Origin: Bufo bufo
Lineage: Eukaryota > Chordata > Amphibia > Anura > Bufonidae
Length of the DNA stretch: 64,000 nucleotides
Direction: 5' to 3'
Assembly: GCF_905171765.1 (NCBI RefSeq)
Contig: NC_053390.1
Location: forward strand, 212,293,359-212,357,358
The notes under the pieces were generated by a model. The model was not told where the DNA came from. It saw nothing but the letters and a program-made list of their open reading frames with translations, and searched no databases. Every line of letters begins with the position of its first letter. The first letter of the stretch is position 1. Of this stretch, positions 22,775-32,793 are shown in pieces. The translations under genes and the position numbers were made by a program.

Positions 22775-22990
22775 CACGTCTGGAGGCGGTAGGACTGTAT
22801 ATTACCTTTGTTCTATCTTTAGGCAACTAGCCGGTATATAACTAAGTTGGATGTGCTGGTAGTGGGTCATTCTATCTGCTCACTGTCGTTTGATGTTTTT
22901 TTTAACTCTTTTTTTTAAATATTTTATGGCATGTCTAGTAAAAGTTGTTATTTTAAGGAATAAGTATACCCGGTCAACATAGGAATTTGA
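22775..22990. repeat. Right inverted copy of the PLE terminal sequence
   Basis: Reverse complement of 17308-17515, with small differences. It abuts the endonuclease fragment on one side and DIRS sequence on the other. Confidence 0.9.
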
Positions 22991-23163
22991 GTGAAATATT
23001 AAAGCAAAGAGATCGGATGAAGTAATCTCTGCTCTTTTGTCCTGCAGGAAAACCATAACCTCCATCTATTTTAGGGTTGGAAAGCCTTCTTAAAAGTGTC
23101 TTGGTTGATCCTCTAAGTCCTCCTACTATGTCTAGGATCCTAGATTTTCTGCAGGAAGGTATT

Positions 23164-23641
23164 AAAGAGGACCTTTCATGGGTCCAGACATTATGAAATA
23201 AGTAGAGGGTTGTGTAGGACATAGTTCATGGATGTAATATCGCTTACTAGTTTGTCTGTCCGGCGCTTCGTTCCCCACGTTCACTTTGCCGGCCTGATAT
23301 GCTAATGAATAGCATTGGTACAGGGTGGAGGAGACTGCCCTTTTTCTCAATGGTCGTCTCCTTCTCCCTGGCTGTTGCGCAGTCCAATCGCAGCAGAGAG
23401 CGTGACAGCCAGGGAGAAAAAAAAAAACTCACCTTCTCCCTGGCTGTGACACTCTCCGCTGCTATTGGACTGCGCTACAGCCAGGGAGAAGGAGATGCCC
23501 ATTGAGAAACAGGGCAGTCTTCTCCTCCCTGTACTGAGCGTCGGGCAGACACACTAGTAAGCGATATTACATCCATGAATTATGCCCTACACAACCCTCT
23601 ACTTATTTCATAATGTCTGGACCCATGAAGGTCCTCTCTAA
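23164..23641. mobile_element. Fold-back MITE inside DIRS copy B
   Basis: Inverted arms of about 200 bp: 'agaggacctttcatgggtcc' on the left matches the reverse complement of the right end, and 'ttctccctggctgt' blocks occur on both sides of the centre (about 23410). No coding capacity. Confidence 0.88.
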
Positions 23642-26279
23642 TAAGAACCTAAGGCTTAACACTCTTAAAGTACACGTTTCTGCCCTTTAGCACATTCTTT
23701 GATTCCCCTATTGCTAACCATCCTTGGATTAGACCTTTCTTTAGGGCATTTAGTAGAATTAAACCTCACCTTAGGTCTTCCATTCCCCCATGGGATCTTT
23801 AATTTAGTCTTGTCAATCCTCTGCAGGATTTATCTATTAGGACCTTGTCTTTTAAAAACTCTTTTCTCATTGCTATCACTTCAGCCAGAAGGGTTGGGGA
23901 GATCTCTGCTTTTTCTGCCTCTCCCCCTTAAACTAACATTCTGTTCCCTGAATCTGCTCTTTCTTACCAGACAGGAGTGGACGTGGCGGTTGAATGAAAA
24001 CCTCCTTCTTGACACTGGATGTGCTGCTGACCTCACAAGCAGTATAACAAACTTCTTGTCGGATCACAAGGAGGATGCTACCCCATTACCGATCCAGTGG
24101 GAGGCCTTGAAATGTGTTCTTCGAGGTGTTCTCATTAAACATGGCTCCCGTCTCAAGAAGGAGAAAGCCCACTCTCTTAAACTTGCTCTACAAAAAGTCA
24201 CTTCCCTGGAACTTGCCCACAAAAGAGCACTTACTCTGCAAACTCTCCATGACCTCCAGAATGCACGCATGGAAGCTAAACGCCTCCTAGAAGCATCCTA
24301 TAAACGTATGATACAAATATGCAGGAGTAAATTCTATGAATATGGAAACAAAAGTGGCCGTATGTTGGCAAGGGCTCTAAGGGGAAGACTGGCATCCTCG
24401 CACATCCCCGCTATCAAAAACTCCCAAGACCGTATGGTACATACCACCACGGACATCGTGGCCGCTTTCCACTCCTTCTACTCAAAGCTCTACAACCTAC
24501 CTCAAACATCCCCTCAGTGAGTAAATCCCCCGACCCTTCTCTTCTACTTCCCAAATTATCCACGCTTGACTCTTCCACTCTGGAGACCCCATTTACGGAC
24601 ACTGAACTTAAAATAGTTCTTAAGTCGCTCCCGGGTGGTAAGATTCCTGGCCCCGATGGGTTTACAGCTAGGTTCTACAAATCCTTCACTTCCTCACTCT
24701 CCCCTATCCTGCTCCAGGTCTTCAATGGAGTGTCTCCTGGGCTCCCCTTCCTGGCGCAGACCACTGAGGCTCATATCACTGTCATCCCGAAATCGGGAAA
24801 AGACCCGCACCTATGTGCCAGCTACCGTCCTATCTCTCTTTTGAATGTAGATCTTAAGATTTTTGTGGCAAATAGATTTTAATGGCAAATAGATTGAATA
24901 CTTATCTACCTTCACTGATCTGCAACTACCAGGTTGGATTTGTGCCGGGGAGGGAGGCCCGGGATAACACTCTTAAAACCTTAGATATCATCCATTATGC
25001 TAAATCAAAGAAGATCCCCCTCATGATACTTGCCCTAGATGCAGAAAAGGCCTTCGACCGGATATCTTGGCGCGCCATCCGAGAGGCTCTCTCACACATA
25101 GGTCTGGGCCCGATATTCCTGTCAAAGATCCTGACATTATACCAACACCCCACTGCTAGAATTAAAGTAAATGGAGCCTTCCTTCCCCCCTTTCCAATCC
25201 ACAATGGGACACGGCAAGGCTGCCCATTGTCCCCCTTGCTATACGTCCTGGTCATGGAACTCCTGCTGGCCTCCATACGCGCCAATCCAGATATCTCGGG
25301 AATAAAGATTGGATCACAAGAATATAAATGTGCGGCGTTTGCCGATGATCTCCTTCTCTACATAACCACCCACGCATTTCTTTGCCATCTTTGCTTCGGG
25401 AGATATCTCACTTTGGTGCTTGGTCCAATTTCAAAATTAACATGTCTAAATCGGAGGCCCTGAATGTCTCTTTGCCAAACAACCTGACCCCCGCCCTCAA
25501 GGCCTTATTTCCCTTTGCTTGGCCACCAGGTGGTATAACATATCTGGGGATAAAGGTGACAGCAGATCTTTCACGACTCCATAAACTGAACTTCACACCC
25601 CTTCTCCTACAGTTCCAAAAAGACCTAGATGGATGGCGTAAACGAGACTTCTCCTGGTTTGGTAGGATCAATATATTAAAGATGACCCTCTTACCAAAAC
25701 TACTGTACCTTTTACAAACCATCCCCCTTCGCATCCAGTCCACATTCTGGTCCCAACTTCGCAGATGCTTCACGCAGTTTGTGCGGGCGCCTGGCCAACC
25801 GCGGATAAAATGGGAGATAATGACTCGCACCAAGGAAACTGGAGGGGTGGGTCTCCCAGACTGTCTGCGATACTACCACTCTGCAGCCTATGCCTGACTG
25901 TTGGACATGACTCATACTGACACACCCAAATCACAGGTGCAAATTACACAGGACACCTCACCGTGTTCTGTAATAACCCTCCCATGGTTGGTGGGCTCTC
26001 GACGTCATACGTTATCGCAATTGTCCTTCTCAGCCTATCATACCCTTGCAACCTTAGCATCCATAGGTCGCCCAACTTCATTGATTGACCCCAAAGGCCC
26101 TCTAGTACGGGTAACTGACCACCCCAGATTCCCTCCAGGACGCTCACCCAGACCCTTTCTTCAGGGCACAAGAATTCGCCCAATCGGGTTCTACCATGTC
26201 CTTTCCGGTCCCTCACTGAAACCTCTGTCCCAAATACTAGAAACTCCATTAACTCGTAATTACTTTGAGTATCTGTAGT

Positions 26280-27263
26280 ATGTGTTGCACAATTGACAAC
26301 GCAGTCCAGTGCACATCTTGCATGATGTATGCAGTCCTGGAACAGCCGTTCCAGGGTGAATTTCTTTGTTCAAGATGTGAGCAAATTACCCGTTTGGAAT
26401 CGCTAATCGAGTCTCTAAATGGGCAAGTTGCAACACTGAGAGGCATTGACAATTTGCAAAAAAGTTTGCTTCTCACCGAGCAAGCACTCTTTGGGGTAGA
26501 TGAGGGAGAGGGTGACAGAGAGGAGGCTGAGGAAAGTGAGGTAGCTAGCTGGGTAACATTTAGAAAGCGGGGTAGAGGGAAGAGTGCCAGGGAGGCTAGC
26601 CCTGATCTGACACACCCCAACAAGTTTGCACGTTTGGCAGATGAGGGGGATGTCAGTCCAGGGACGGCACTGCCGCAGCCGGACACTTCCTCTGCCAGTC
26701 AGGGGAATGTCAGCTCCGGTAAGCAGGGGACCAGGAGAGCAGGGCAGGCCAGACAGGTGCTGGTAGTGGGAGACTCAATTATTAGGGGAACAGATAGGGA
26801 AATCTGTCACAAAGACCGTGATCGCCGAACAGTGTGCTGTCTTCCTGGCGCTAGAGTTCGACATATCGCGGATCGGGTTGACAGATTACTGGGAGGGGCT
26901 GGAGAAGATCCAGCGGTCATGGTCCATATCGGAACCAATGACAAAGTTAGGGGTAGGTGGAGAGTCCTTAAAAATGATTTCAGGGATTTAGGGCAAAAGC
27001 TTAGGGGAAGGACCTCAAAGGTAGTATTTTCCGAAATACTACCGGTACCACGGGCCACACAAGAAAGGCAGCGGGAGATTAGGGAAATTAACAAGTGGCT
27101 CAAGAACTGGTGTAGGATGGAGGGGTTTGGGTTCCTGGAGAACTGGGCCGACTTCGCTGTCGGCTACAGCCTCTATCGTAGGGACGGGCTGCACCTCAAT
27201 GGGGAAGGAGCAGCTGTGTTGGGGAAGAAGATGGCTAGAAGGTTGGAGGAGTGTTTAAACTAG
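26280..27263 (+). CDS. CR1 ORF1: PHD-like finger plus SGNH esterase
   Basis: The first ATG is 26280 (MCCTIDNAVQCTSC); the frame is open slightly upstream into flanking DNA. Residues ~2-40 hold regularly spaced Cys (CTSCMM..., FLCSRCEQI), matching the PHD-like finger of CR1 ORF1 proteins. A heptad-rich stretch (ITRLESLIESLNGQVATL) follows, then an acidic linker. From about residue 160 there is an SGNH-type esterase: VVGDSIIRGTD (nucleophile Ser), VHIGTND (Gly/Asn block) and RRDGLHLNGEG (Asp-x-x-His), all present. 327 codons, no damage. In CR1 elements ORF1 accompanies the RNA; the exact role of the esterase is not settled. Confidence 0.92.
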   Translation: MCCTIDNAVQCTSCMMYAVLEQPFQGEFLCSRCEQITRLESLIESLNGQVATLRGIDNLQKSLLLTEQALFGVDEGEGDREEAEESEVASWVTFRKRGRGKSAREASPDLTHPNKFARLADEGDVSPGTALPQPDTSSASQGNVSSGKQGTRRAGQARQVLVVGDSIIRGTDREICHKDRDRRTVCCLPGARVRHIADRVDRLLGGAGEDPAVMVHIGTNDKVRGRWRVLKNDFRDLGQKLRGRTSKVVFSEILPVPRATQERQREIREINKWLKNWCRMEGFGFLENWADFAVGYSLYRRDGLHLNGEGAAVLGKKMARRLEECLN

Positions 27264-27349
27264 GGACTGGGGGGGAGGGTAATTACACTATAGAAGGGGA
27301 AGATAGTGCAGATAGAGACCGGGGGCAAGGTAGTGGGACTGGGGGAGAA

Positions 27350-30202
27350 ATGGAAGGAGGGACAAGAACAGTTCAGAAGGAAAGGTGTAGGGTAAAAAAT
27401 ATACATAAACCTCTCATATGTATGTATACTAATGCCAGAAGTCTGACTAATAAAACTGGTGAACTGGAATTAGTGATGTGTGAGGAGGACTATGACATAG
27501 TGGGAATAACTGAGACATGCCTGGATGATAGCTATGACTGGGCAGTTAATGTACAAGGTTACAGTCTGTTCAGAAAGGATCGTCAAAACCGGAGTGGTGG
27601 AGGGGTCTGCCTTTATGTAAAATCTTGTCTAAAGCCCACACTCCGTGAAGATATAAGTGAGGGACATGAACATGTGGAGTCACTGTGGGTAGAGATACAT
27701 GGAGCTAAAAACAACAATAAATTACTAATAGGAGTCTACTATAAACCACCTAATATACCAGAGTCCACAGAAAATCTACTACTAAACGAGATAGACAAGG
27801 CGGCAAATCATAATGAGGTGGTTATTATGGGGGACTTCAACTACCCAGATATAGACTGGGAAACTGAAACTTGTATATCTCATAAAGGAAACAGATTCTT
27901 GGCAATAACCAAAGACAATTACCTCTCCCAACTGGTTCAGGACCCGACTAGAGGGACGGCCATACTGGACTTAATATTAACCAATAGACCTGACAGAACA
28001 ACAGACGTGCAGGTTGGGGGACACCTGGGAAATAGTGACCATAAAGTAATAACCTTCCAATTATCATTCAAAAGAGCGTTTCTACAGGGAGAAACAAAAA
28101 TACCAAACTTCAAAAAAGCTAAATTTAGCCAACTAAGAGAGGCCATAGGCCTAACTAACTGGGACAAAGTCCTCAAAAATAAAAATACAGCCAAAAAATG
28201 GGATATCTTTAAAAACATCCTAAAATCTCATTGTGAGAGGTACATACCGTATGGGAATAAAAGGTTAAGGAACAAAAAGAAACCAATGTGGATAAACAGA
28301 ACTGTAAAGAAAGCAATAAATGACAAAAAGAAAGCATATAAAACCCTAAAACAGGAGGGTAGCACGGAAGCACTGAAAAACTATAAGGAAAAAAACAGAA
28401 CATGTAAAAAACAAATAAAAGCGGCCAAACTAGAGACCGAGAGATTAATTGCCAAACAGAGTAAAACTAACCCTAAAATGTTCTTCAATTATATAAATGT
28501 TAAAAAGTATAAATCTGAAGGTGTCGGCCCTTTAAAGAGTAATGAGGGGGGAGTCGCAGAGAGCGACGAGGAGAAAGCAAAGCTGTTAAATATTTTTTTC
28601 TCCAATGTATTCACTGAGGAAAATAAACTGTCAGATGAAATGCTGAATGCTGAAATAAATTCGCCATTAAAAGTGTCCTGTCTGACCCAGGAAGAAGTAC
28701 AACAGCGACTTAAAAAAATCAAAATAGACAAATCGCCAGGACCGGATGGCATACACCCCCGTATCCTAAGGGAATTAAGTAATGTCATAGCCAGACCCTT
28801 ATTTCTGATATTTGCGGACTCTGTACTGACAGGGAATGTCCCACAGGATTGGCGCATGGCAAATGTGGTGCCAATATTCAAAAAGGGTCCAAAAACAGAG
28901 CCTGGAAACTATAGGCCGGTAAGTTTAACATCTGTTGTGGGTAAACTGTTTGAAGGTTTTCTGAGAGATGCTATGTTAGAGCATCTTATGGGAAATAAGC
29001 AAATAACGCCATATCAGCATGGCTTCGTGAGGGATCGGTCATGTCAAACTAATTTAATCAGTTTCTATGAGGAGGTAAGTACTAGACTTGACAGCGGCGA
29101 ATCAATGGATGTCGTGTATCTGGACTTCTCCAAAGCATTTGACACTGTACCTCATAAAAGGTTAGTATATAAAATGAGAATGCTCGGACTCGGAGAAAAC
29201 GTCTGTAAGTGGGTAAGTAACTGGCTCAATGATAGAAAACAGAGGGTGGTTATTAACGGTACATACTCAGATTGGGTCAATGTCACTAGTGGAGTACCTC
29301 AGGGGTCAGTATTGGGCCCTATTCTCTTCAATATATTTATTAATGATCTTGTAGAAGGCTTGCATAGTAAAATATCAATTTTCGCAGATGACACTAAACT
29401 GTGTAAAGTAATTAACACTGAAGAGGACAGTATACTACTACAGAGGGATCTGGATAGATTGGAGGCTTGGGCAGATAAGTGGCAGATGAGGTTTAACACT
29501 GAGAAATGTAAAGTTATGCACATGGGAAGGAATAATGCAAGTCACCTGTACATACTAAATGGTAAAACACTCGGTAACACTGACATGGAAAAGGATCTAG
29601 GAATTTTAATAAACAGCAAACTAAGCTGCAAAAAACAGTGTCAGGCAGCGGCTGCCAAGGCCAATAAGATAATGGGTTGCATCAAAAGGGGCATAGATGC
29701 CCGTGATGAGAACATATTCCTACTACTTTACAAATCACTGGTCAGACCACACATGGAGTACTGTGTACAGTTCTGGGCTCCTGTAAACAAGGCAGACATA
29801 GCAGAGCTGGAGAGGGTCCAGAGGAGGGCAACTAAAGTAATAACTGGAATGGGGCAACTACAGTATCCTGAAAGATTATCAAAATTAGGGTTATTCACGT
29901 TAGAAAAAAGACGACTGAGGGGAGATCTAATTACTATGTATAAATATATCAGGGGGCAGTACAGAGATCTATCCCATCATCTATTTATCCCCAGGACTGT
30001 GACTGTGACGAGGGGACATCCTCTGCGTTTGGAGGAAAGAAGGTTTGTACACAAACATAGAAAAGGGTTCTTTACGGTAAGAGCAGTGAGACTATGGAAC
30101 TCTCTGCCTGAGGAGGTGGTGATGGTGAGTACAATAAAGGAATTCAAGAGGGGCCTGGATGTATTTCTGGAGTGTAATAATATTACAGGCTATAGCTACT
30201 AG
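27350..30202 (+). CDS. CR1 ORF2: APE endonuclease and reverse transcriptase, intact
   Basis: The frame is open from before 27251, overlapping the ORF1 stop (27261-27263). The first in-frame ATG is 27350 (MEGGTRTVQKERC), giving about 950 residues. The APE endonuclease lies in the first ~240 residues: YTNARSL, ITETCLDD (catalytic Glu), GGVCLYVK, IMGDFNYPDIDW and GNSDHKVI (catalytic His). The reverse transcriptase has DKSPGPDGIHPRIL, NYRPVSLTSV, VYLDFSKAFDTVPH, SGVPQGSVLGP and the catalytic IFADDTKL. The C-terminal domain includes PHMEYCVQFWAP, ELERVQRRATK and RLWNSLPEEVV. No stop or frameshift. The protein nicks target DNA and reverse transcribes the CR1 RNA in place. Translation may depend on the ORF1 overlap or on the internal ATG. 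Confidence 0.95.
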   Translation: MEGGTRTVQKERCRVKNIHKPLICMYTNARSLTNKTGELELVMCEEDYDIVGITETCLDDSYDWAVNVQGYSLFRKDRQNRSGGGVCLYVKSCLKPTLREDISEGHEHVESLWVEIHGAKNNNKLLIGVYYKPPNIPESTENLLLNEIDKAANHNEVVIMGDFNYPDIDWETETCISHKGNRFLAITKDNYLSQLVQDPTRGTAILDLILTNRPDRTTDVQVGGHLGNSDHKVITFQLSFKRAFLQGETKIPNFKKAKFSQLREAIGLTNWDKVLKNKNTAKKWDIFKNILKSHCERYIPYGNKRLRNKKKPMWINRTVKKAINDKKKAYKTLKQEGSTEALKNYKEKNRTCKKQIKAAKLETERLIAKQSKTNPKMFFNYINVKKYKSEGVGPLKSNEGGVAESDEEKAKLLNIFFSNVFTEENKLSDEMLNAEINSPLKVSCLTQEEVQQRLKKIKIDKSPGPDGIHPRILRELSNVIARPLFLIFADSVLTGNVPQDWRMANVVPIFKKGPKTEPGNYRPVSLTSVVGKLFEGFLRDAMLEHLMGNKQITPYQHGFVRDRSCQTNLISFYEEVSTRLDSGESMDVVYLDFSKAFDTVPHKRLVYKMRMLGLGENVCKWVSNWLNDRKQRVVINGTYSDWVNVTSGVPQGSVLGPILFNIFINDLVEGLHSKISIFADDTKLCKVINTEEDSILLQRDLDRLEAWADKWQMRFNTEKCKVMHMGRNNASHLYILNGKTLGNTDMEKDLGILINSKLSCKKQCQAAAAKANKIMGCIKRGIDARDENIFLLLYKSLVRPHMEYCVQFWAPVNKADIAELERVQRRATKVITGMGQLQYPERLSKLGLFTLEKRRLRGDLITMYKYIRGQYRDLSHHLFIPRTVTVTRGHPLRLEERRFVHKHRKGFFTVRAVRLWNSLPEEVVMVSTIKEFKRGLDVFLECNNITGYSY

Positions 30203-30409
30203 AGAGGGGTCGTTGATCCAGGGAGTTATTCTGATTGCCTGATTGGAGTCGGGAAGGAATTTTTTATTCCCCTAAAGTGAGGAAAATTGGCTTCTACCTC
30301 ACAGGGTTTTTTTTGCCTTCCTCTGGATCAACTTGTAGGATGACAGGCCGAACTGGATGGACAAATGTCTTTTTTCGGCCTTATGTACTATGTTACTATG
30401 TTACTATGT
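30203..30409 (+). other. CR1 3' UTR and tail
   Basis: 'gttgatccagggagttatt' starts the conserved 3' region, and a 'tgttactatgttactatgtt' tail ends it. Complementary pieces (tgatccaggg / cctctggatcaac) can form the stem recognised by the RT. The same region, diverged, recurs at 37322-37507. Confidence 0.85.
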
Positions 30410-31141
30410 TATCTGCAGCTTCAGCACTTTTATACCTCTTTAAGCAAGACCCACACTCACTGAGTTTGAGCAGATGTGTGTTTCTCCTTCAGCGGTCTTA
30501 CACCCCATATCTTCTGTGTACAAGCTGCTGATACACCAGCGATCCTCATGCCTTCCTCCATATTGTCAAGCCTGGGAGCGGGATCTGGGAAACCACTATA
30601 CCCCAGCCCAGTGGAACAGATGCTTCCTTCTATCGCACAAATCAACGATTTCGGCCAAAGCTCAAGAAACGAGCTACAAAATTGTATCTAGATGGTCCAG
30701 AGTACCAGCGTTACTCCACAAATGGTTCCCGACAGTATCGGACCGTTGCTGGAGGTGTCTCACGGAGGAGGGCACGATAATCCACGTGTGGTGGAATTGT
30801 AGCGGCTTACGGCCTTTCTGGAACTTTGTTCACAAAACAATCAAGGAAGCCCTCAAAATTCTCCAGAAGCCCTCTTGCTGTTCGACTGTGTCCTGAATGT
30901 CCAAGCATATAAGAAATCCCTCCTAAAATACATGGTACAGGCAGCGAAGGCAGTGATTCCCAGGCATTGGAAATCCACCTCTCCCCCCTCGCCTGAGGAG
31001 TGGTTTGATGAAATCGCCCTCTATCAGAGACTAGAAGACCTCATTAGTATTACACCAGCTGACACCTCACGGTATGTGAAGACATGGAGCCCCTGGGAAG
31101 CCTTTCGCTCCTCAGCCTCATTTCGGGAGGCCCAGGTCTAA

Positions 31142-31439
31142 CCTCTTCAAAAGAAACTGCAACCTCTTTCCCTTCTCTATCCTTCTATCCCCCCTGCCCT
31201 CTTGTCTAATGTCTCGTCTGTTTGTCTACTATCATAATCTACATGTCCACTTGGGCATTTCTACCTCATATTGTTCCGTGGTTTATATTGCTTGATGTTG
31301 GGTTCTTTATACCCATTACAGTTCTATAGACATCATACTTGAAATGTTCATATCACGTGAATTTGCAACTGTTTTATTTTGTTATATTGAAAAATCGCAA
31401 TAAAACCTAAATGAATAAAAAAAAAAAAAATAAAAATAA
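31142..31439 (+). terminator. LINE 2 3' UTR, poly(A) signal and tail
   Basis: Pyrimidine-rich 3' UTR with AATAAA at 31399-31404, then an A-rich tail up to the right target duplication at 31440. Confidence 0.8.
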
Positions 31440-31969
31440 TAACATTCTGAAGGATAGCATTCTCATTTAAGCCTGACCCTGCTTTTCTTCCCAAGGTGGT
31501 TTCCCTGTTCCATTGGTCCCAAAACATTGTCCTCCTATCTTTTGTGTCAGTCCCCAAAGAATGAGAAAGAAAGGAGGCTCCATTGTCTGGACATCAGAAG
31601 ATGCCTTTCAGAATATTTAAAGGTTACCAGTCAGTGGAGAAAGTCTTTGACTGTTTGTGCAGTTCGGATGGAAAAATAGAGGTGATAAGGTTTTCTCTAG
31701 AACTTTGGCCAGATGAATAGTGGGGGCTAGTTCTTTAGCTGATTCTTCAGCGGGCGAGTGTCCGCCTTTTGGGTTTGGAGCACACTGAACAAGATCCATT
31801 TCTACCTCTTGGGCAGAAAGGGTTGATGCTTCTATAGAGCAGATCTGCATGTCTTCCACCTGGAAGTCTCCATGTACCTTTTTCCAACACTATTGATTTA
31901 GATTTGAACTCTAGACCTTTTATCTTTTGGAAGAAAGCTCTATCAAGCAGTTCTCCCCCTAGGCTAGTT

Positions 31970-32080
31970 TCTAGTTGTCTCTCAAGGGTGCTGTCATGGG
32001 CATAGGGGAAATTCAAGATTACACTTACTGGTAATCGTTTTTTCATGAGCCCATAACAGCACCCGGGATTTATTCCCTCC
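31970..32080. repeat. DIRS copy B terminal / internal complementary sequence
   Basis: 'gattacacttactggtaatcg' and 'catgagcccataacagcaccc' follow the recombinase. The inverse complement recurs at 37160-37217 (tgtcatgggctcatgg...gattacctgtaagtgtaatc). The region is itself partly palindromic (gggtgctgtcatgggc / gcccataacagcaccc). This fits the inverted-end plus internal-complement design of DIRS elements. Confidence 0.65.
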
Positions 32081-32124
32081 CTATGTTTTGATAAAGTAAT
32101 ATGTATTTATTATGTATAAAAAAA

Positions 32125-32653
32125 TATAATAGGGTTCAAGGGATGATCGTGGATGATAGATATGCGTCACCGAGGTTCCTGGCTTCGGTGAAGAGCCGTG
32201 TTCATGTGTTAACAGCAGATGCTGTTTGACCCGTTGCTATTTAGTATGGCTGGTAATAGCTGATCCGGGACGGCTCTTACTGGGAGTAGTCAAAGTGTTG
32301 GCTGGGTTCCAGGCCGGGTCTTGGTTTTGGGCTATAAAACACAGGCAGCACTGTCAGTGGTGTGGATTACTCCTCTCCGACAGTGGAGCTTTGTCAGTCT
32401 CTGTGTTGGGACCTGGGAGTTTGGGCCTGGATTAAGGCCTGCTACCTTGTTGGTGTGAAAGCAGGTGGATTCTGCTTTGTCCAAGGACTTCTTCTTTGTT
32501 GCATGGTGTGAGCGAACACCAGAATGACAAGGTGACTGTTTTCCTTGAAACTGACTTTTTGTTTTGTCACGTACGGTGTGAATAAACACTGAACTGATTA
32601 ATTTAAAAACTTTGTTGTTGCCTCCTATACTGCGTCCGCTAACCTGCCTATCA
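32125..32653 (+). repeat. Gypsy 5' LTR
   Basis: Matches 36615-37140 over its length with scattered changes. TATAAA at 32333 is a plausible promoter, and AATAAA at 32581 a plausible poly(A) signal. The 5' end is diverged from the TGTAGG start of the other LTR. Confidence 0.88.
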
Positions 32654-32793
32654 GAGCGAACCCCCACAATTGGTGGAGGATGTGTGCACACGCAGTGAGG
32701 ATGGCCTAAAGACCAAAATTTTTTAGTTTTTCCGAGCACGGTTGTATGTCTTAAATCAAACCAGCGAGATTACAACCAGTGTCCCTTGACAAA

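Larger units (their letters stand above)
17308..22990 (-). mobile_element. Penelope-like element (PLE) split by piggyBac
   Basis: On the - strand a GIY-YIG endonuclease (22743 down to about 22245) is followed by 3' sequence, then a piggyBac insertion. Element-like sequence continues at 18397-17308 and contains a hammerhead ribozyme. About 200 bp at 17308-17515 recurs inverted at 22775-22990. Terminal repeats in either orientation and hammerhead motifs are established features of PLEs. The reverse transcriptase domain is missing, so the copy is 5'-truncated and cannot move by itself. Confidence 0.75.
26276..30409 (+). mobile_element. CR1 LINE, apparently intact
   Basis: Flanked by TATCTG at 26270-26275 and 30410-30415; removing the element rejoins the host LINE 2 reading frame. 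It begins within a few bases of ORF1, has two open ORFs, and ends in a 3' UTR with the CR1-type tail, a short tandem of 'actatgtt'. The 5' UTR is almost absent, so it may be slightly truncated. The undamaged reading frames make it the youngest-looking element of the window. Confidence 0.9.
23968..31141 (+). pseudogene. L1-type ORF2 pseudogene (LINE 2)
   Basis: Starts inside the protein (RQEWTWRLNENLLLDTG). The RT fingers and palm follow: LPGGKIPGPDGF, YRPISLLNVDLK, DAEKAFDRISW, RQGCPLSPLLY and the catalytic FADDLLLY near 25340. The thumb and linker (KMTLLPKLLYLLQ) run to 25897, and the next part (TPLTRNYFEYL) runs to 26275. After the CR1 insertion it resumes at 30416 (QLQHFYTSL). A C-terminal Cys/His region (CWRCLTEEGTIIHVWWNC) leads to a stop at 31141. 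Frameshifts occur near 24520, 24880, 25390, 25900 and several times after 30480. It is diverged from LINE 1 but has the same architecture. Confidence 0.9.
23944..31439 (+). mobile_element. L1-type LINE 2, 5'-truncated, holding a CR1 element
   Basis: Bounded by a 10-bp duplication, taacattctg (23934-23943 and 31440-31449). It lacks ORF1 and the endonuclease. It carries ORF2 from before the RT domain to the C terminus, a 3' UTR, AATAAA at 31399 and an A-rich tail. A CR1 LINE (26276-30409) is inserted in it. Without CR1 the copy is about 3.4 kb. Confidence 0.9.
23043..31960 (+). pseudogene. DIRS tyrosine recombinase pseudogene (copy B)
   Basis: Segments in order: VDPLSPPTMSRILDFLQEGI before the MITE; LRLNTLKVHVSAL and HPWIRPFFRAFSRIKP, then FLIAITSARRVGEISAFS (the catalytic Arg box) up to 23943; after the LINE, KDSILI, PDPAFLPKVVSLFHW, DIRRCLSEYLKVTSQWRKSL, and the C-terminal SIEQICMSSTWKSPCTFFQHY, with the terminal Tyr, near 31830-31900. 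Many frame changes and stops. Intact proteins insert the circular DIRS cDNA by site-specific recombination; this copy cannot. Confidence 0.85.

Noticed and set aside
26280..27263. Host gene with PHD finger and esterase domain
   Set aside because: Position, target duplications, overlapping ORF2 and domain pairing are those of CR1 ORF1.
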